NCBI GenBank assembly: GCA_017303355.1
Contig: JAFLCU010000004.1
Span: 1 to 64,000 of the forward strand
Length of the DNA: 64,000 nucleotides
From: Caulobacterales bacterium
GTDB taxonomy: Bacteria > Pseudomonadota > Alphaproteobacteria > Caulobacterales > Aquidulcibacteraceae
Direction of reading: 5' to 3'
Shown here: one piece after another, positions 1 to 8,852 of the stretch
Position numbering within the stretch: position 1 is the first letter of the stretch
How the letters are laid out: each line of letters begins with the position of its first letter
Made by a program: the position numbers and the translations under genes
The notes under the pieces: model-generated
The model's input: only the letters and a program-made list of their open reading frames with translations
Databases searched by the model: none
What the model was told of the DNA's origin: nothing

Positions 1-1
1 C

Positions 2-694
2 GACGTGTTGGTTGAGATTGATCCCACCGATTACGAAGCTCGCGTGGCGGCGGCGCGCGCGGCGCTAGCGCAAGCCGAGGGCGCGCGCACTGCCGAGCGG
101 GCGGGGCGCGCGTTGGCGTCGGCGGATGTACAGCGCTACCGGCCGCTGGCTGAGCGCGGGCTGCTTTCGCCGGCGCGCATGCAGCAGCTGGAATTGCAGT
201 CGCGCCAAGCCGGCGGCGGCTTGGCGGCGGCGGATGCCTCGGTATCGGCGGCGCGCGCGCAATTGGAGGAAGCTGAGCTCAATCTTGAGCGCACAATGAT
301 CCGCGCGCCGATCGATGGCGTGGTGGGCGACCGGCAAGTGCAGGTGGGCCAATTGGTGCGCTCGGGCTCGCCGCTGATGTCTGTGGTGCCGCTGCAATCG
401 GTTTATATCGTCGCGAATTTCAAAGAGACGCAGATCGCGCACTTCCACGCGGGCCAACCGGTCACCATCCGACCCGATATTTCACATGGCCTGCGCCTCC
501 ACGGCGCTGTGGATTCGATCGCGCCAGCCTCGGGCACTGAATTCTCGGTCATCCCCACCGACACCGCGACCGGCAATTTCACCAAGATCGTACAACGCGT
601 GCCCGTGCGTATCCGATTGGACGCGAACCAGGAAGGGCTTGAGCTGCTGCGCCCCGGCCTGTCGGCCAGCGTCACGGTAGATACACGCGAATGA
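2..694 (+). CDS. HlyD/EmrA-family efflux periplasmic adaptor, 5' truncated by window edge
   Basis: Membrane fusion (adaptor) protein that links an inner-membrane drug exporter to an outer-membrane channel. The frame is open at the left edge, so the N-terminal anchor is missing; about 230 residues are visible. The first visible residues (DVLVEID) are the end of the first biotinyl-lipoyl half. An alpha-helical hairpin rich in Ala, Glu and Arg follows (about residues 10-95), then the second lipoyl half with IRAPIDGVVGDRQVQVGQLV, then a beta-barrel region. The stop overlaps the start of the downstream transporter by four bases (ATGA at 691-694), so the two are translationally coupled. This is the usual emrA-emrB order. 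The substrate cannot be told from sequence. Confidence 0.9.
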   Translation, partial: DVLVEIDPTDYEARVAAARAALAQAEGARTAERAGRALASADVQRYRPLAERGLLSPARMQQLELQSRQAGGGLAAADASVSAARAQLEEAELNLERTMIRAPIDGVVGDRQVQVGQLVRSGSPLMSVVPLQSVYIVANFKETQIAHFHAGQPVTIRPDISHGLRLHGAVDSIAPASGTEFSVIPTDTATGNFTKIVQRVPVRIRLDANQEGLELLRPGLSASVTVDTRE

Positions 695-2292
695 GCGTGG
701 CCGCAGAAGCGGCGCGACCGGACGATACGCCGCCGCTCCATATCTGGATCGGCTTCATCGCCATGGTCGTCGGCCAGTTCATGGCCATTCTCGATATTCA
801 GATCGTCGCGAGCGCGATTAGTTCGATCCAAGCAGGCGTCAGCGCAAGCCGCGATGAAATCTCTTGGGTGCAGACCTCTTACCTGATCGCGGAAGTGATC
901 GGCATTCCGCTGTCGGGCTTCTTGGGCCGCGCGCTCGGCACGCGTTTGCTGTTTTGCATTTCCTCGCTGGCGTTCTCGATCGCGAGTTTGCTGTGCGCGT
1001 TTTCGTGGGACATCACATCGCTGATCTTCTTCCGCGCGCTGCAGGGCTTCTCGGGCGCGGCGATGATCCCGACGGTGATGGCGACGCTCTATCTGGTGTT
1101 TCCGCAGCGCTTGCAGCCGATGACCGGCGCGATGATGGGCATGGTGATCACGCTTGCGCCGTCGCTTGGGCCGACGATTGGCGGCTATGTGGCCGAGACG
1201 CTGGGCTGGCGCGCGCTCTTCTGGGTGAACCTCGTGCCGGGGCTGCTCATAACGGCGATCATCTGGAACACGATGCAATCGCTGGATAAGCCGCAATTTA
1301 GTCTGTTGAAGCGGATCGACGTGATTGGCCTGATCGGCCTCGCGTTGTTCTTGGGCGCAGCCGAATACACGCTGGAGGAAGGGCCGGCGAACGAATGGTT
1401 CGCCTCCGCTGAAGTCACGATGTGGGCGTTGGTTTCGCTGGCGGGCGGGGCGCTGTTTTTCTGGCGCGCGTTCACGGCGGAAACGCCGATCGTCGATTTG
1501 AAGCCATTTGGCACGCCGACATTCGCGATCGGAGCAGGGCTCGGCTTCATTCTCGGCGTTGGGCTGTTCAGTGCAGTGTTTCTGACGCCACTCTTCCTGG
1601 GCTCAGTGCGCGGCTACAATGCGCTGCAGATCGGGCACACCATGTTCGTGCAGGGCGCGGTGATGTTCATGGCCGGGCCGATCGTGGGCCGATTTGGACG
1701 GACGCTGCAGGATCCGCGCTATTTCGGCTTGGTGGGCTTTCTGCTGGTGGCGGCGTCGTGCTTTTTGCAGGCGAGCCTTACGCATGATGCGGGTTTCTGG
1801 GAATTGGTGTGGCCGCAGGCGCTGCGCGGTGTGGGCCTCATCATTACGTTTACCTCGGTGATGCAGCCAGCGCTGCAATCGCTGCCGCCGAATTTGGTGC
1901 ATGCGGGGGCGGGGCTGTTCAACACGTTGCGCAATCTGGGCGGTGCGTTTGGCATCGCCGGCCTGGCGACGATTCAGGCGCATGCGTACGCATTGCACCG
2001 GCAGGAATTGTATGGGGCCGTCGATCCGAGCAATCCGCACGTGCAGAGCTTGTTGCAGGGCATGCAGGCGCATCTGGCGCAGACGGGCGCGTCCGATCCC
2101 GAGCGGCAAGCGTTGATGTATTACGCGCAGATCCTCGACCGTGAGGCGCTGGTGATGACGTTCAACGACCAATTCCTCGCGCTGGGCGTGGTGATCGGCG
2201 TCTCCGCGTTCGCGATGCTGCTTATGAAGCCGAGCCCGGCGCGCATGCAGATGATGGCCGATCGCAAGTCCGAAATGGAAATGGTGCACTAA
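691..2292 (+). CDS. DHA2-family (EmrB-type) MFS multidrug exporter
   Basis: Proton-driven drug exporter of the inner membrane, 533 residues, fitting the 14-helix DHA2 branch of the major facilitator superfamily. Hydrophobic helices run from about residue 15 to 520. The first helix holds the family signature region as FMAILDIQIVASAISSIQ, and the loop after helix 2 holds the motif-A-like GFLGRALGTRLLF. It overlaps the adaptor gene upstream by four bases and should form a tripartite pump with it and an outer-membrane factor not in this window. Family membership is secure; the substrate (dyes, uncouplers, antibiotics, bile-like compounds in relatives) is unknown. It converges on the glutathione peroxidase gene with a 12-base gap. 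Confidence 0.95.
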   Translation: MSVAAEAARPDDTPPLHIWIGFIAMVVGQFMAILDIQIVASAISSIQAGVSASRDEISWVQTSYLIAEVIGIPLSGFLGRALGTRLLFCISSLAFSIASLLCAFSWDITSLIFFRALQGFSGAAMIPTVMATLYLVFPQRLQPMTGAMMGMVITLAPSLGPTIGGYVAETLGWRALFWVNLVPGLLITAIIWNTMQSLDKPQFSLLKRIDVIGLIGLALFLGAAEYTLEEGPANEWFASAEVTMWALVSLAGGALFFWRAFTAETPIVDLKPFGTPTFAIGAGLGFILGVGLFSAVFLTPLFLGSVRGYNALQIGHTMFVQGAVMFMAGPIVGRFGRTLQDPRYFGLVGFLLVAASCFLQASLTHDAGFWELVWPQALRGVGLIITFTSVMQPALQSLPPNLVHAGAGLFNTLRNLGGAFGIAGLATIQAHAYALHRQELYGAVDPSNPHVQSLLQGMQAHLAQTGASDPERQALMYYAQILDREALVMTFNDQFLALGVVIGVSAFAMLLMKPSPARMQMMADRKSEMEMVH

Positions 2293-2304
2293 GGCGCGGG
2301 GGCT

Positions 2305-2823
2305 TCAGGAGGCCTGCTGTTGCGCTTCCGGCGGCGGCGCGCACAGCGCCGACTTGATCGCGTCCAGCATATCCGGCTCAAGCGGCGCGGCCTTGGACGG
2401 AAACGCGCCGACAAGTACGCCGTTCTTGTCGATCAGGTATTTATGGAAATTCCAACGCGGCAGCGCGCTCTCGCCGAGTTCCTCCGCAACCCATTTGTAG
2501 AAGGGGTGGCGCTTGGCGGCGGAATTGATGTCGACCTTCGCGCTCATCGGGAAGGTGACGTGGTATTTCGTGTCGCAGAATTCGCGGATTTCTTTTTCCG
2601 CGCCTGGCTCCTGGCCGCCGAAATCGTTGCACGGCACGCCGATGATCACGAGACCCTTGCCGGCCTTGGCTTCGTACAACGCTTCGAGATCGCGGTATTG
2701 CGAGGTGAAGCCGCACGCGCTCGCCACGTTAACGATCAGCACGGCCTTGCCGGCGTAATCGCTGAGTTTGATCTCGCCGGGCTCGCCAAGCTTGGCGAAG
2801 GAGATGTCGTGAACGGTGGTCAT
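2305..2823 (-). CDS. Glutathione peroxidase family thiol peroxidase
   Basis: Reduces hydrogen peroxide and organic hydroperoxides using glutathione or thioredoxin. The 172-residue protein carries the catalytic Cys37 in ASACGFT, Gln71 in FGGQEPG and the Trp124-Asn125 pair in RWNFHKYL, so the family's tetrad is complete with cysteine rather than selenocysteine. A second cysteine in the GVPCNDF segment may act as the resolving residue, as in thioredoxin-dependent relatives (inference). The ATG at 2823 is chosen because the protein then starts with MTTVHDISF, the normal family start; a longer form would need a TTG at 2883 and adds an unconserved basic stretch. It is divergent from ileS. Confidence 0.93.
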   Translation of the reverse strand: MTTVHDISFAKLGEPGEIKLSDYAGKAVLIVNVASACGFTSQYRDLEALYEAKAGKGLVIIGVPCNDFGGQEPGAEKEIREFCDTKYHVTFPMSAKVDINSAAKRHPFYKWVAEELGESALPRWNFHKYLIDKNGVLVGAFPSKAAPLEPDMLDAIKSALCAPPPEAQQQAS

Positions 2824-3046
2824 GGATTTGGGCGTTCTGGCCGGAAAGGCGGGCGGTTTAGACCTGATGGCGCCCGGTAGCAATGCATGTGGCGCGTCGA
2901 TTACAGGGATGCTACAGCCAACACGTGACTGTTACCTTGCGTTCCCTCATAAACGCGCCTCGAATTTGAGGCCCGGCTCGCGTTGAGTTCTCGCTCCGCG
3001 GGTCCGGGATCGCTACACCCCATTCGCTTGCCTGGAGATATGACCA

Positions 3047-6000
3047 ATGGCCGATGCGCCTGCTGGTCGCGACTATCGCGAAACCGTCTTTCTGCCCGAC
3101 CTGCCGGGCGATCCCTTTCCGCTGCGCGCGGGGCTGCCGAAAAAGGAGCCCGAGCGGGTGAAGCATTGGGGCGAGATCGGGCTCTATCATCTGCTGCGCA
3201 AAGACGCGGCGGTGCGTCCTAAATTCGTGTTTCACGATGGCCCGCCCTACGCGAACGGCGCGATCCATATCGGGCACGCGGAAAACAAAATCCTGAAAGA
3301 CCTTGTCGTCCGCTCCAAGCAGATGGCGGGGTTCGATTGCGATTACGTGCCGGGCTGGGATTGCCACGGCTTGCCGATCGAATGGAAGGTCGAAGAGGAT
3401 TTCCGCAAGGCCGGCCGCAAGAAGGCGGACGTGCCGGCGGTCGAGTTTCGCAAGGCGTGCCGCGAATACGCCGATAAATGGATCCCGCTGCAGCGCGACG
3501 AGTTTCGCCGTCTCGGCATCGAAGCCGATTGGGGCAATTACTACACGACGATGAGCTTCGACGCGGAAGCGGCGATCGCGGCGGAGTTTCTGCGCGTGGT
3601 GCGCGCCGGGCTGGTCTATCGCGGCTCGAAGCCCGTGATGTGGAGTCCGGTGGAGCGGACGTCACTGGCGGAAGCGGAAGTGGAGTATCAGGAAAAAACC
3701 AGCCCGATGATCTGGGTGAAGTTTCCACTTATGCAGCCGACCCGACTCAATGAGGCTACAGAGAAGTTTGCAAAACTTCAGTCGGCGGGCCACTCGTCCT
3801 TGAGTGTTGTCATCTGGACAACGACGCCTTGGACCATTCCGGGCAACCGCGCCGTCTCATTCTCTTCGGCGATCAAGTACGGCGTGTATGAAGTCGAGAG
3901 CATCGAGCAAGGCTTGGCGTTCGAGCCGTGGGTGAAGGCGGGCGATAAACTCGCGCTGGCCGACAAGCTTGCGGAAGACGTGCTGCGCGCAGCGAAGGCT
4001 GCGTCGTGGAAACGCGTCAGCGATTTCGACCCGAGCGGCATTGTGCTCACGCATCCGCTTCGTGATTGGCGACCCTCCCCCCTCGCGGGGGAGGGCAGGG
4101 AGGGGGGGCGATCCGACGCGCAGGCGCCGGCTCAATTGAACGCCCCCCACCCCCCAACCCCCGCCCCGCAGGGGGGCGGGGGAGTCGGCTATCAGTTCGA
4201 TGTGCCGCTCCTAGACGGCGATCACGTTACCGACGACGCCGGTACGGGCTTTGTGCACACGGCGCCGAGTCATGGCGCGGACGACTTTGTGATCTGGACG
4301 AAGCATTTTGGCCAAGAAGGCATCCCGTTCACGGTGGACGAGGAGGGCAAGCTCACGAAAGAAGCGCCGGGCTTTGAGGGGCTGGAGATCATTCAGCTTG
4401 AGGGCAAGAACCTCGGCAAGGATGGGCCTGCGAACAAAGCCGTGATGGATGCGCTGATCGCGGCGGGCGCTTTGCTGGCGCGGGGGCAATTGAAGCACTC
4501 CTATCCGCACTCGTGGCGGTCGAAGGCGCCTTTGATCTTCCGCAACACGCCGCAATGGTTCATCGCGCTCGATCGCGAATTCCGCGATGGCAAGACGCTG
4601 CGCCAGATCGCGCTCGATGAAATCGAACGCGTCGATTGGGGCCAGAAGCGCACCGGCGAAACCAAGGATCAGAACCGCATCAAGGGCATGATCCAGGATC
4701 GCCCCGATTGGCTGATCTCGCGCCAACGCGCCTGGGGCGTGCCGTTGCCGATTTTCGTGAAGAAGAGCGACGGCTCGATCTTGCAGGATGACGACGTCGA
4801 TGCGCGCATCATCGCCGCCATGAAGCAAGGCGGCGCCGATGTGTGGTGGGCGACGCCTGCGCAGGATTTTCTCGGCGCGAAATACAAGGCCGAGGACTTC
4901 GAGAAGGTCGAAGACATTCTGGATGTCTGGTTCGACTCCGGCTCGACGCATGCGTTCGTGGTCGGCAATCCCGATGCGCCGACACGGTCCTCGTTCGTGA
5001 ACCCGGTTTCGACCATGTATCTTGAAGGTTCGGATCAGCATCGCGGCTGGTTTCATTCCTCGCTGCTCGAAAGCTGCGCCACGCGTGGACGCGCGCCGTA
5101 TGACGAGGTGGCGACGCACGGCTTCACGATGGACGAGAAGGGCATGAAGATGTCTAAATCCATCGGCAACACGATCGAGCCGCAAACCATCGCTGCGCAA
5201 AACGGCATCGAGATTCTGCGTCTGTTGATCGCGTCGGCCGAGTACGGCGACGATCTGCGTCTCGGCAAGATCATGATCGATCAATCGGGCGAGATGTATC
5301 GCAAGCTGCGCAACACGCTGCGCTATTGCCTGGGCTCGCTGAAGGGCTTTGAGGAGAGCGAGCGTGTTTTCCCTGCCCCCGCCCCGCAAGGGGGCGGGGG
5401 AGAAGAATTACCGCTGCTGGAGCGTTGGCTGCTGCATCGTCTGTGGCAATTGGATCGTGTGGTGCGCCAAGCGTACGACACGTATCAATTCCGCGCCGCA
5501 CTTTCGGCGATCGTGGAATTCTGCAACGTCGACCTTTCTGCCTTCTATGTCGATGTGCGCAAGGATGCGCTCTATTGCGACGCCGCGACGAGCTTCCGCC
5601 GCCGCGCCTCGCGCACGGTGTTGGACGAGACGTTCTCGCGTCTGACCGCGTGGCTTGCGCCGATCATGCCGTTCACGACGGAAGAAGCGTGGCTGACGCG
5701 CTTCCCGGACACGCTGTCCGTGCACTTGCGCCAATTCCCCGAGACGCCGGCGTCTTGGGAGGATGATTTCGCGGGGGAAGAGGTCGCGCGTTTGCGTGAG
5801 GCGCGGTCGGTGGTGACGGGCGCGCTTGAAGTGGCGCGCCGCGAGAAGGCGATTGGCGCAGCGCTCGAAGCCGCGCCCCGTGTATTCGTGGTGGATGATG
5901 AATTGCGCGCGTCGCTGCAGGCGGTGGATTTCGCCGAACTCTGCATCACCAGCGGCATCGTCATCGAAGCGGGCGAAGGCCCGGCCGATGCGTTCCGCTT

Positions 6001-6163
6001 GCCGGAGGTCGCGGGCGTCGCGGTCGTGGTCGAGAAAGCGAGCGGCGTGAAATGCGCGCGCTCGTGGAAATATTTCGATCCAGCGACCGCCGATCCGCGC
6101 TATCCCGACATCACCCCGCGCGACGCCGAAGCCGTCGCGGCCTGGGATGCTGCGCGGGGGTAA
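3047..6163 (+). CDS. ileS: Isoleucyl-tRNA synthetase with two in-frame repeat insertions
   Basis: Class I synthetase that charges tRNA-Ile in the cytoplasm. The HIGH motif is at residues 74-77 ([11 protein letters not shown]) and KMSKS at 701-705. The editing (CP1) domain is recognisable from [18 protein letters not shown]. At 1038 residues it is longer than most bacterial IleS. About 38 extra residues (roughly 343-380, Pro/Gly-rich) come from a palindromic DNA repeat at 4073-4184 placed just before the conserved editing-domain strand, and about ten more (776-785) from a second palindrome at 5376-5400. Frame is kept on both sides of each. The C-terminal zinc ribbon seen in many IleS is not evident; only one of the expected cysteines (KCARSWKYF) is visible. 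ATG 3047 follows a GGAGA about eight bases upstream. Confidence 0.97.
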   Translation: MADAPAGRDYRETVFLPDLPGDPFPLRAGLPKKEPERVKHWGEIGLYHLLRKDAAVRPKFVFHDGPPYANGAIHIGHAENKILKDLVVRSKQMAGFDCDYVPGWDCHGLPIEWKVEEDFRKAGRKKADVPAVEFRKACREYADKWIPLQRDEFRRLGIEADWGNYYTTMSFDAEAAIAAEFLRVVRAGLVYRGSKPVMWSPVERTSLAEAEVEYQEKTSPMIWVKFPLMQPTRLNEATEKFAKLQSAGHSSLSVVIWTTTPWTIPGNRAVSFSSAIKYGVYEVESIEQGLAFEPWVKAGDKLALADKLAEDVLRAAKAASWKRVSDFDPSGIVLTHPLRDWRPSPLAGEGREGGRSDAQAPAQLNAPHPPTPAPQGGGGVGYQFDVPLLDGDHVTDDAGTGFVHTAPSHGADDFVIWTKHFGQEGIPFTVDEEGKLTKEAPGFEGLEIIQLEGKNLGKDGPANKAVMDALIAAGALLARGQLKHSYPHSWRSKAPLIFRNTPQWFIALDREFRDGKTLRQIALDEIERVDWGQKRTGETKDQNRIKGMIQDRPDWLISRQRAWGVPLPIFVKKSDGSILQDDDVDARIIAAMKQGGADVWWATPAQDFLGAKYKAEDFEKVEDILDVWFDSGSTHAFVVGNPDAPTRSSFVNPVSTMYLEGSDQHRGWFHSSLLESCATRGRAPYDEVATHGFTMDEKGMKMSKSIGNTIEPQTIAAQNGIEILRLLIASAEYGDDLRLGKIMIDQSGEMYRKLRNTLRYCLGSLKGFEESERVFPAPAPQGGGGEELPLLERWLLHRLWQLDRVVRQAYDTYQFRAALSAIVEFCNVDLSAFYVDVRKDALYCDAATSFRRRASRTVLDETFSRLTAWLAPIMPFTTEEAWLTRFPDTLSVHLRQFPETPASWEDDFAGEEVARLREARSVVTGALEVARREKAIGAALEAAPRVFVVDDELRASLQAVDFAELCITSGIVIEAGEGPADAFRLPEVAGVAVVVEKASGVKCARSWKYFDPATADPRYPDITPRDAEAVAAWDAARG
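4073..4184. repeat. REP-like inverted doublet inside ileS
   Basis: Two GC-rich hairpin units face each other. The first is a C-run/G-run palindrome around CTCGCGGG (4073-4095) trailed by a G-rich tail to about 4109. The second is a C-rich lead from about 4142 and a palindrome to 4184. About 30 unrelated bases lie between them. The same design is seen at 19856-20002 and 60751-60887. The element is translated as part of IleS (about residues 343-380) without a stop or frame change. Confidence 0.85.
5376..5400. repeat. Single palindromic REP-like hairpin inside ileS
   Basis: A perfect ten-base inverted repeat (CCCCCGCCCC / GGGGCGGGGG) around the loop GCAAG. It is close to the second palindrome of the doublet at 4073-4184. 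It is translated as a Pro-Ala-Pro then poly-Gly stretch in the anticodon-binding region of IleS. It looks like a half element or a remnant. Confidence 0.8.
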
Positions 6164-6166
6164 ATT

Positions 6167-6214
6167 CGGACCGCCGGCTTCCGGACGGCATCTCCGCGCG
6201 GGCCACGCGGTCCG
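6167..6214. repeat. CGGACCGCC...GCGGTCCG palindromic repeat
   Basis: Intergenic palindrome between ileS and lspA with outer arms CGGACCG and CGGTCCG and GC-rich inner part. The GGACCGCCGG arm recurs at 35840-35929, 36009-36017 and 54831-54867, so this is a dispersed family rather than a chance hairpin. No T-run follows, so a terminator role is not supported. Confidence 0.6.
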
Positions 6215-6253
6215 AAGCTTGCCGCTGGCGCGCCGCCCGGCCATAAGCCGGGC

Positions 6254-6820
6254 ATGCTTCGCTTTGGCCTTATCCTCTCGGCGATCGTTTTCGTCGCTGA
6301 CCAGATCAGCAAATGGCTCGTTCTGGGGCCGGGCCGATTCAGCCCGCCGGGCTGCCTGGAGGCGGGGTTCGGCTGCCGCTTTATCGAACTCACGCCATTC
6401 TTCGATCTGCAGATGGTCTGGAATCGGGGGGTCAGCTTTGGCCTGCTGCGCGCCAGCGAGGACATCGCGCGTTGGGGTTTGGTGGCGCTTTCGTTCGCCA
6501 TTTCGGGGGTGTTTTTCTGGTGGCTGCGCACGGCGGAGCGGAAAATGACCGCCGCCGCGCTGGGGCTGGTGATCGGTGGGGCGCTGGGCAACGTGATCGA
6601 CCGCATCCGCTTCGGAGCGGTCGCGGATTTCCTTGATTTCAACGGGCTTTGGTTCCCCTGGGTGTTCAACGTGGCCGACGCCGCGATCACGGTTGGCGCT
6701 ATTCTGCTGGCCATAGACATGGTGTTCCTGAGCGAAACCGAGCCCGGAAAAGGCACGACCTGGAGCCAGCTCAAGGCGCGTTTCGGCAAGGGCGACGCGG
6801 CAAACGGCGCAGGCGACTGA
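6254..6820 (+). CDS. lspA: Lipoprotein signal peptidase (signal peptidase II)
   Basis: Inner-membrane aspartyl protease that removes the signal peptide from diacylglyceryl-modified prolipoproteins. It has 188 residues and four predicted membrane helices. The catalytic aspartates are visible as Asp116 in NVIDRIRFGAVADF and Asp142 in FNVADAAI; the conserved NRGVSFGLL segment lies before them. It lies 90 bases downstream of ileS, the classic ileS-lspA order, with a palindromic repeat in the gap. The next gene encodes one of its likely substrates, a lipoprotein. The C-terminal hydrophilic tail of about 25 residues is unremarkable. Confidence 0.97.
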   Translation: MLRFGLILSAIVFVADQISKWLVLGPGRFSPPGCLEAGFGCRFIELTPFFDLQMVWNRGVSFGLLRASEDIARWGLVALSFAISGVFFWWLRTAERKMTAAALGLVIGGALGNVIDRIRFGAVADFLDFNGLWFPWVFNVADAAITVGAILLAIDMVFLSETEPGKGTTWSQLKARFGKGDAANGAGD

Positions 6821-6951
6821 TCTGGCGGGGAATTCGCCCCATAACCGTCACGATCCGGGGCAATCCATCTTCGCTGCTGTCCGGCTTGGCGCGGGGCCAA
6901 AGGCTCGGCTAGAACCGCCGCCGGGAATGATTTGAGGGAGTGGGACGTCCA

Positions 6952-7488
6952 ATGACGAGACCGATCGCACTAGTGGCAGTCCTGGCGGCGGCGACCGCGG
7001 CAAGCGGTTGCGCCAGTATTGGGCGGGCCATCGGCGCTCAGAAGGTTTCGCCGGATGAATTCCGCGTCGTCACGCAAGCGCCGCTGACGCTGCCGCCGGA
7101 TTACAATTTGCGTCCGCCGCGTCCAGGTGAGCAGCGTCCGCAAGAGCTGCAGCCGGCCGACGAAGCGCGCGTGGCGCTGTTCGGTGAAACCTATGGCGCG
7201 GCCGCGAGCCAAGGCGAACGCCAACTCGTCGCCGGCGCCGGCGCGACGACCGCGGATCCGAACATTCGCGATCAAATCGATTTCGAAGGCCAAGGCGTCG
7301 TGCATCGCAGCGAAGGCTTCGTGGATCGCCTGCTCTCGTTCGGCGGTTCTGGCTCGGCCACCGCGCCGCTGAACCCGGAAGACGAAGCGCGTCGTCTTGA
7401 GGACGAAGAAAGCATCCGTCGCACCACCGGCGGCGGTCCGGTCACGATCGAACGCGATCGTGGCGGCTTCAAGCTGCCAGGCACCTGA
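6952..7488 (+). CDS. DUF3035-type lipoprotein
   Basis: Small exported lipoprotein of unknown function, 178 residues. The N-terminus has a short hydrophobic stretch ending in a lipobox (ASGC), so Cys is expected to be lipidated after LspA cleavage. The rest is hydrophilic and rich in Ala, Glu and Arg, with a conserved-looking FRVVTQAPLTLPPDYNLRPP segment typical of DUF3035 proteins, which in alphaproteobacteria commonly lie between lspA and M16 peptidase genes, as here. ATG 6952 is chosen over the in-frame upstream GTG because of the GGGAGTGGG ribosome-binding site at about 6935-6943 and because it gives a proper signal peptide. Confidence 0.85.
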   Translation: MTRPIALVAVLAAATAASGCASIGRAIGAQKVSPDEFRVVTQAPLTLPPDYNLRPPRPGEQRPQELQPADEARVALFGETYGAAASQGERQLVAGAGATTADPNIRDQIDFEGQGVVHRSEGFVDRLLSFGGSGSATAPLNPEDEARRLEDEESIRRTTGGGPVTIERDRGGFKLPGT

Positions 7489-7496
7489 GCCTTCGA

Positions 7497-8852
7497 GTGC
7501 GGGTGGGGCAAAGCGCGGCGCGATTTCTAGCGGCATGTTTGGCGCTCGCGGCGCTTTCGGCGCCCGTTTCAGCGCGCGATCTGCCAAGGCCCGAGACGTT
7601 CACGCTCAATAATGGCCTGCAGGTCGTGGTGATTACTGATCGCCGCGCGCCTGTCGTCACGCACATGGTGTGGTACCGCGTCGGCGCCGCGGATGAGCCG
7701 CGTGGCTCTTCCGGCATCGCGCACTTCTTCGAACACCTGATGTTCAAGGGCACGCGTCAGATCGCGCCAGGTGAGTTCTCGCGCACCGTCGCGCGCAATG
7801 GCGGCGAGGACAACGCGTTCACCTCGTGGGATTACACGGCCTATTACGAGCGCATCGCGCGCGACCGGCTCGAACTCGTGATGCGCATGGAAGCCGATCG
7901 CATGCGCAATCTGCGCTTCTCGGATGAGACGTTCGCATCCGAGCGCGACGTGATAGTCGAGGAGCGGCGCCAGCGCATTGATAATTCGCCGGGCGCGGTA
8001 TTGGGCGAGCGCATGCGGGCGATGCTCTATCCGCATCATCCGTACGGCACGCCAATCATAGGCTTCTTGCACGAAATCCAATCGCTGGACCGCGAAACCG
8101 CGCTTGATTTTTACAGCACATGGTACGCGCCGAATAATGCGATCCTGGTGGTCGCCGGCGATGTCGATGCGGCGGAGCTGCGCCCGCTGGTGCAGCGTTA
8201 TTATGGGCGCTTGCGGCCCACGCGCGAATTGCCGGCGCGCGCATGGGTGCGGGATCCGCCGGATGTCGGGCCAATGCGCGTGACGCATCGCGATGAGAAA
8301 GTGCGTCAGCCTTCGCTGTCGCGGCTCTATCGCGCCGTCTCCTATGGCACGGACGAAGGGCGTCAATCGCACGCGCTGGATGTGGCTGTCGAAATTCTAG
8401 GCGGCTCGGAGACGAGCCGGCTTTATCGCGCCCTGGTGGAAGATCAGCGCATCGCCGTCGCCGCGCGCGCAAGCGCGAGCACGTCGGGCCTGGGCGGCGG
8501 CAGCGTTTCGATCGCGGCGACGCCGGCTGAAGGCGTAACGCTTGAGCAATTGGAAGCGGCGGTCGACGAGGTGATCGCAACGTTCCTGCGCGACGGGCCG
8601 ACTGAAGCCGAATTGGCGCGCGCGAAATCCTCACTCTCGGCGGCGGCGATCTATTCGCGCGATAGCCAAGAGAGCATGGCCAACATCTATGGCGCTTCGC
8701 TCGCGCAGGGCGAAAGCATCGACGACGTCGTCAATTGGTCGAATGATATCGAGGCGATCACGCGCGATGAAGCGCTGACGATGGCGCGTGAGACTTTGGT
8801 GATTGGCTCAAGCGTCACCGGCTGGCTGCTGCCGCCGGAGGCCGCGCAATGA
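7497..8852 (+). CDS. M16-family zinc metallopeptidase, catalytic subunit
   Basis: Insulinase/pitrilysin-type processing peptidase, 451 residues. The inverted zinc motif HxxEH is intact at His76-Phe-Phe-Glu79-His80 (HFFEHLMFKG), and the downstream glutamate region (VIVEERRQRIDN) supplies the third ligand. An N-terminal hydrophobic segment (LAACLALAALSAPVSA) marks a signal peptide, so it acts in the periplasm. It starts at GTG 7497, nine bases after the lipoprotein gene; a second GTG at 7503 is an alternative. Its last four bases overlap the start of a second M16 gene, implying a heterodimer of one active and one inactive subunit, as in mitochondrial processing peptidase and several bacterial pairs. 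Confidence 0.95.
   Translation: MRVGQSAARFLAACLALAALSAPVSARDLPRPETFTLNNGLQVVVITDRRAPVVTHMVWYRVGAADEPRGSSGIAHFFEHLMFKGTRQIAPGEFSRTVARNGGEDNAFTSWDYTAYYERIARDRLELVMRMEADRMRNLRFSDETFASERDVIVEERRQRIDNSPGAVLGERMRAMLYPHHPYGTPIIGFLHEIQSLDRETALDFYSTWYAPNNAILVVAGDVDAAELRPLVQRYYGRLRPTRELPARAWVRDPPDVGPMRVTHRDEKVRQPSLSRLYRAVSYGTDEGRQSHALDVAVEILGGSETSRLYRALVEDQRIAVAARASASTSGLGGGSVSIAATPAEGVTLEQLEAAVDEVIATFLRDGPTEAELARAKSSLSAAAIYSRDSQESMANIYGASLAQGESIDDVVNWSNDIEAITRDEALTMARETLVIGSSVTGWLLPPEAAQ

Noticed and set aside
4073..4184. Sequencing or assembly error as the cause of the odd IleS segment
   Set aside because: Frame and conserved motifs are intact on both sides, and matching elements occur at five other places, including intergenic ones.
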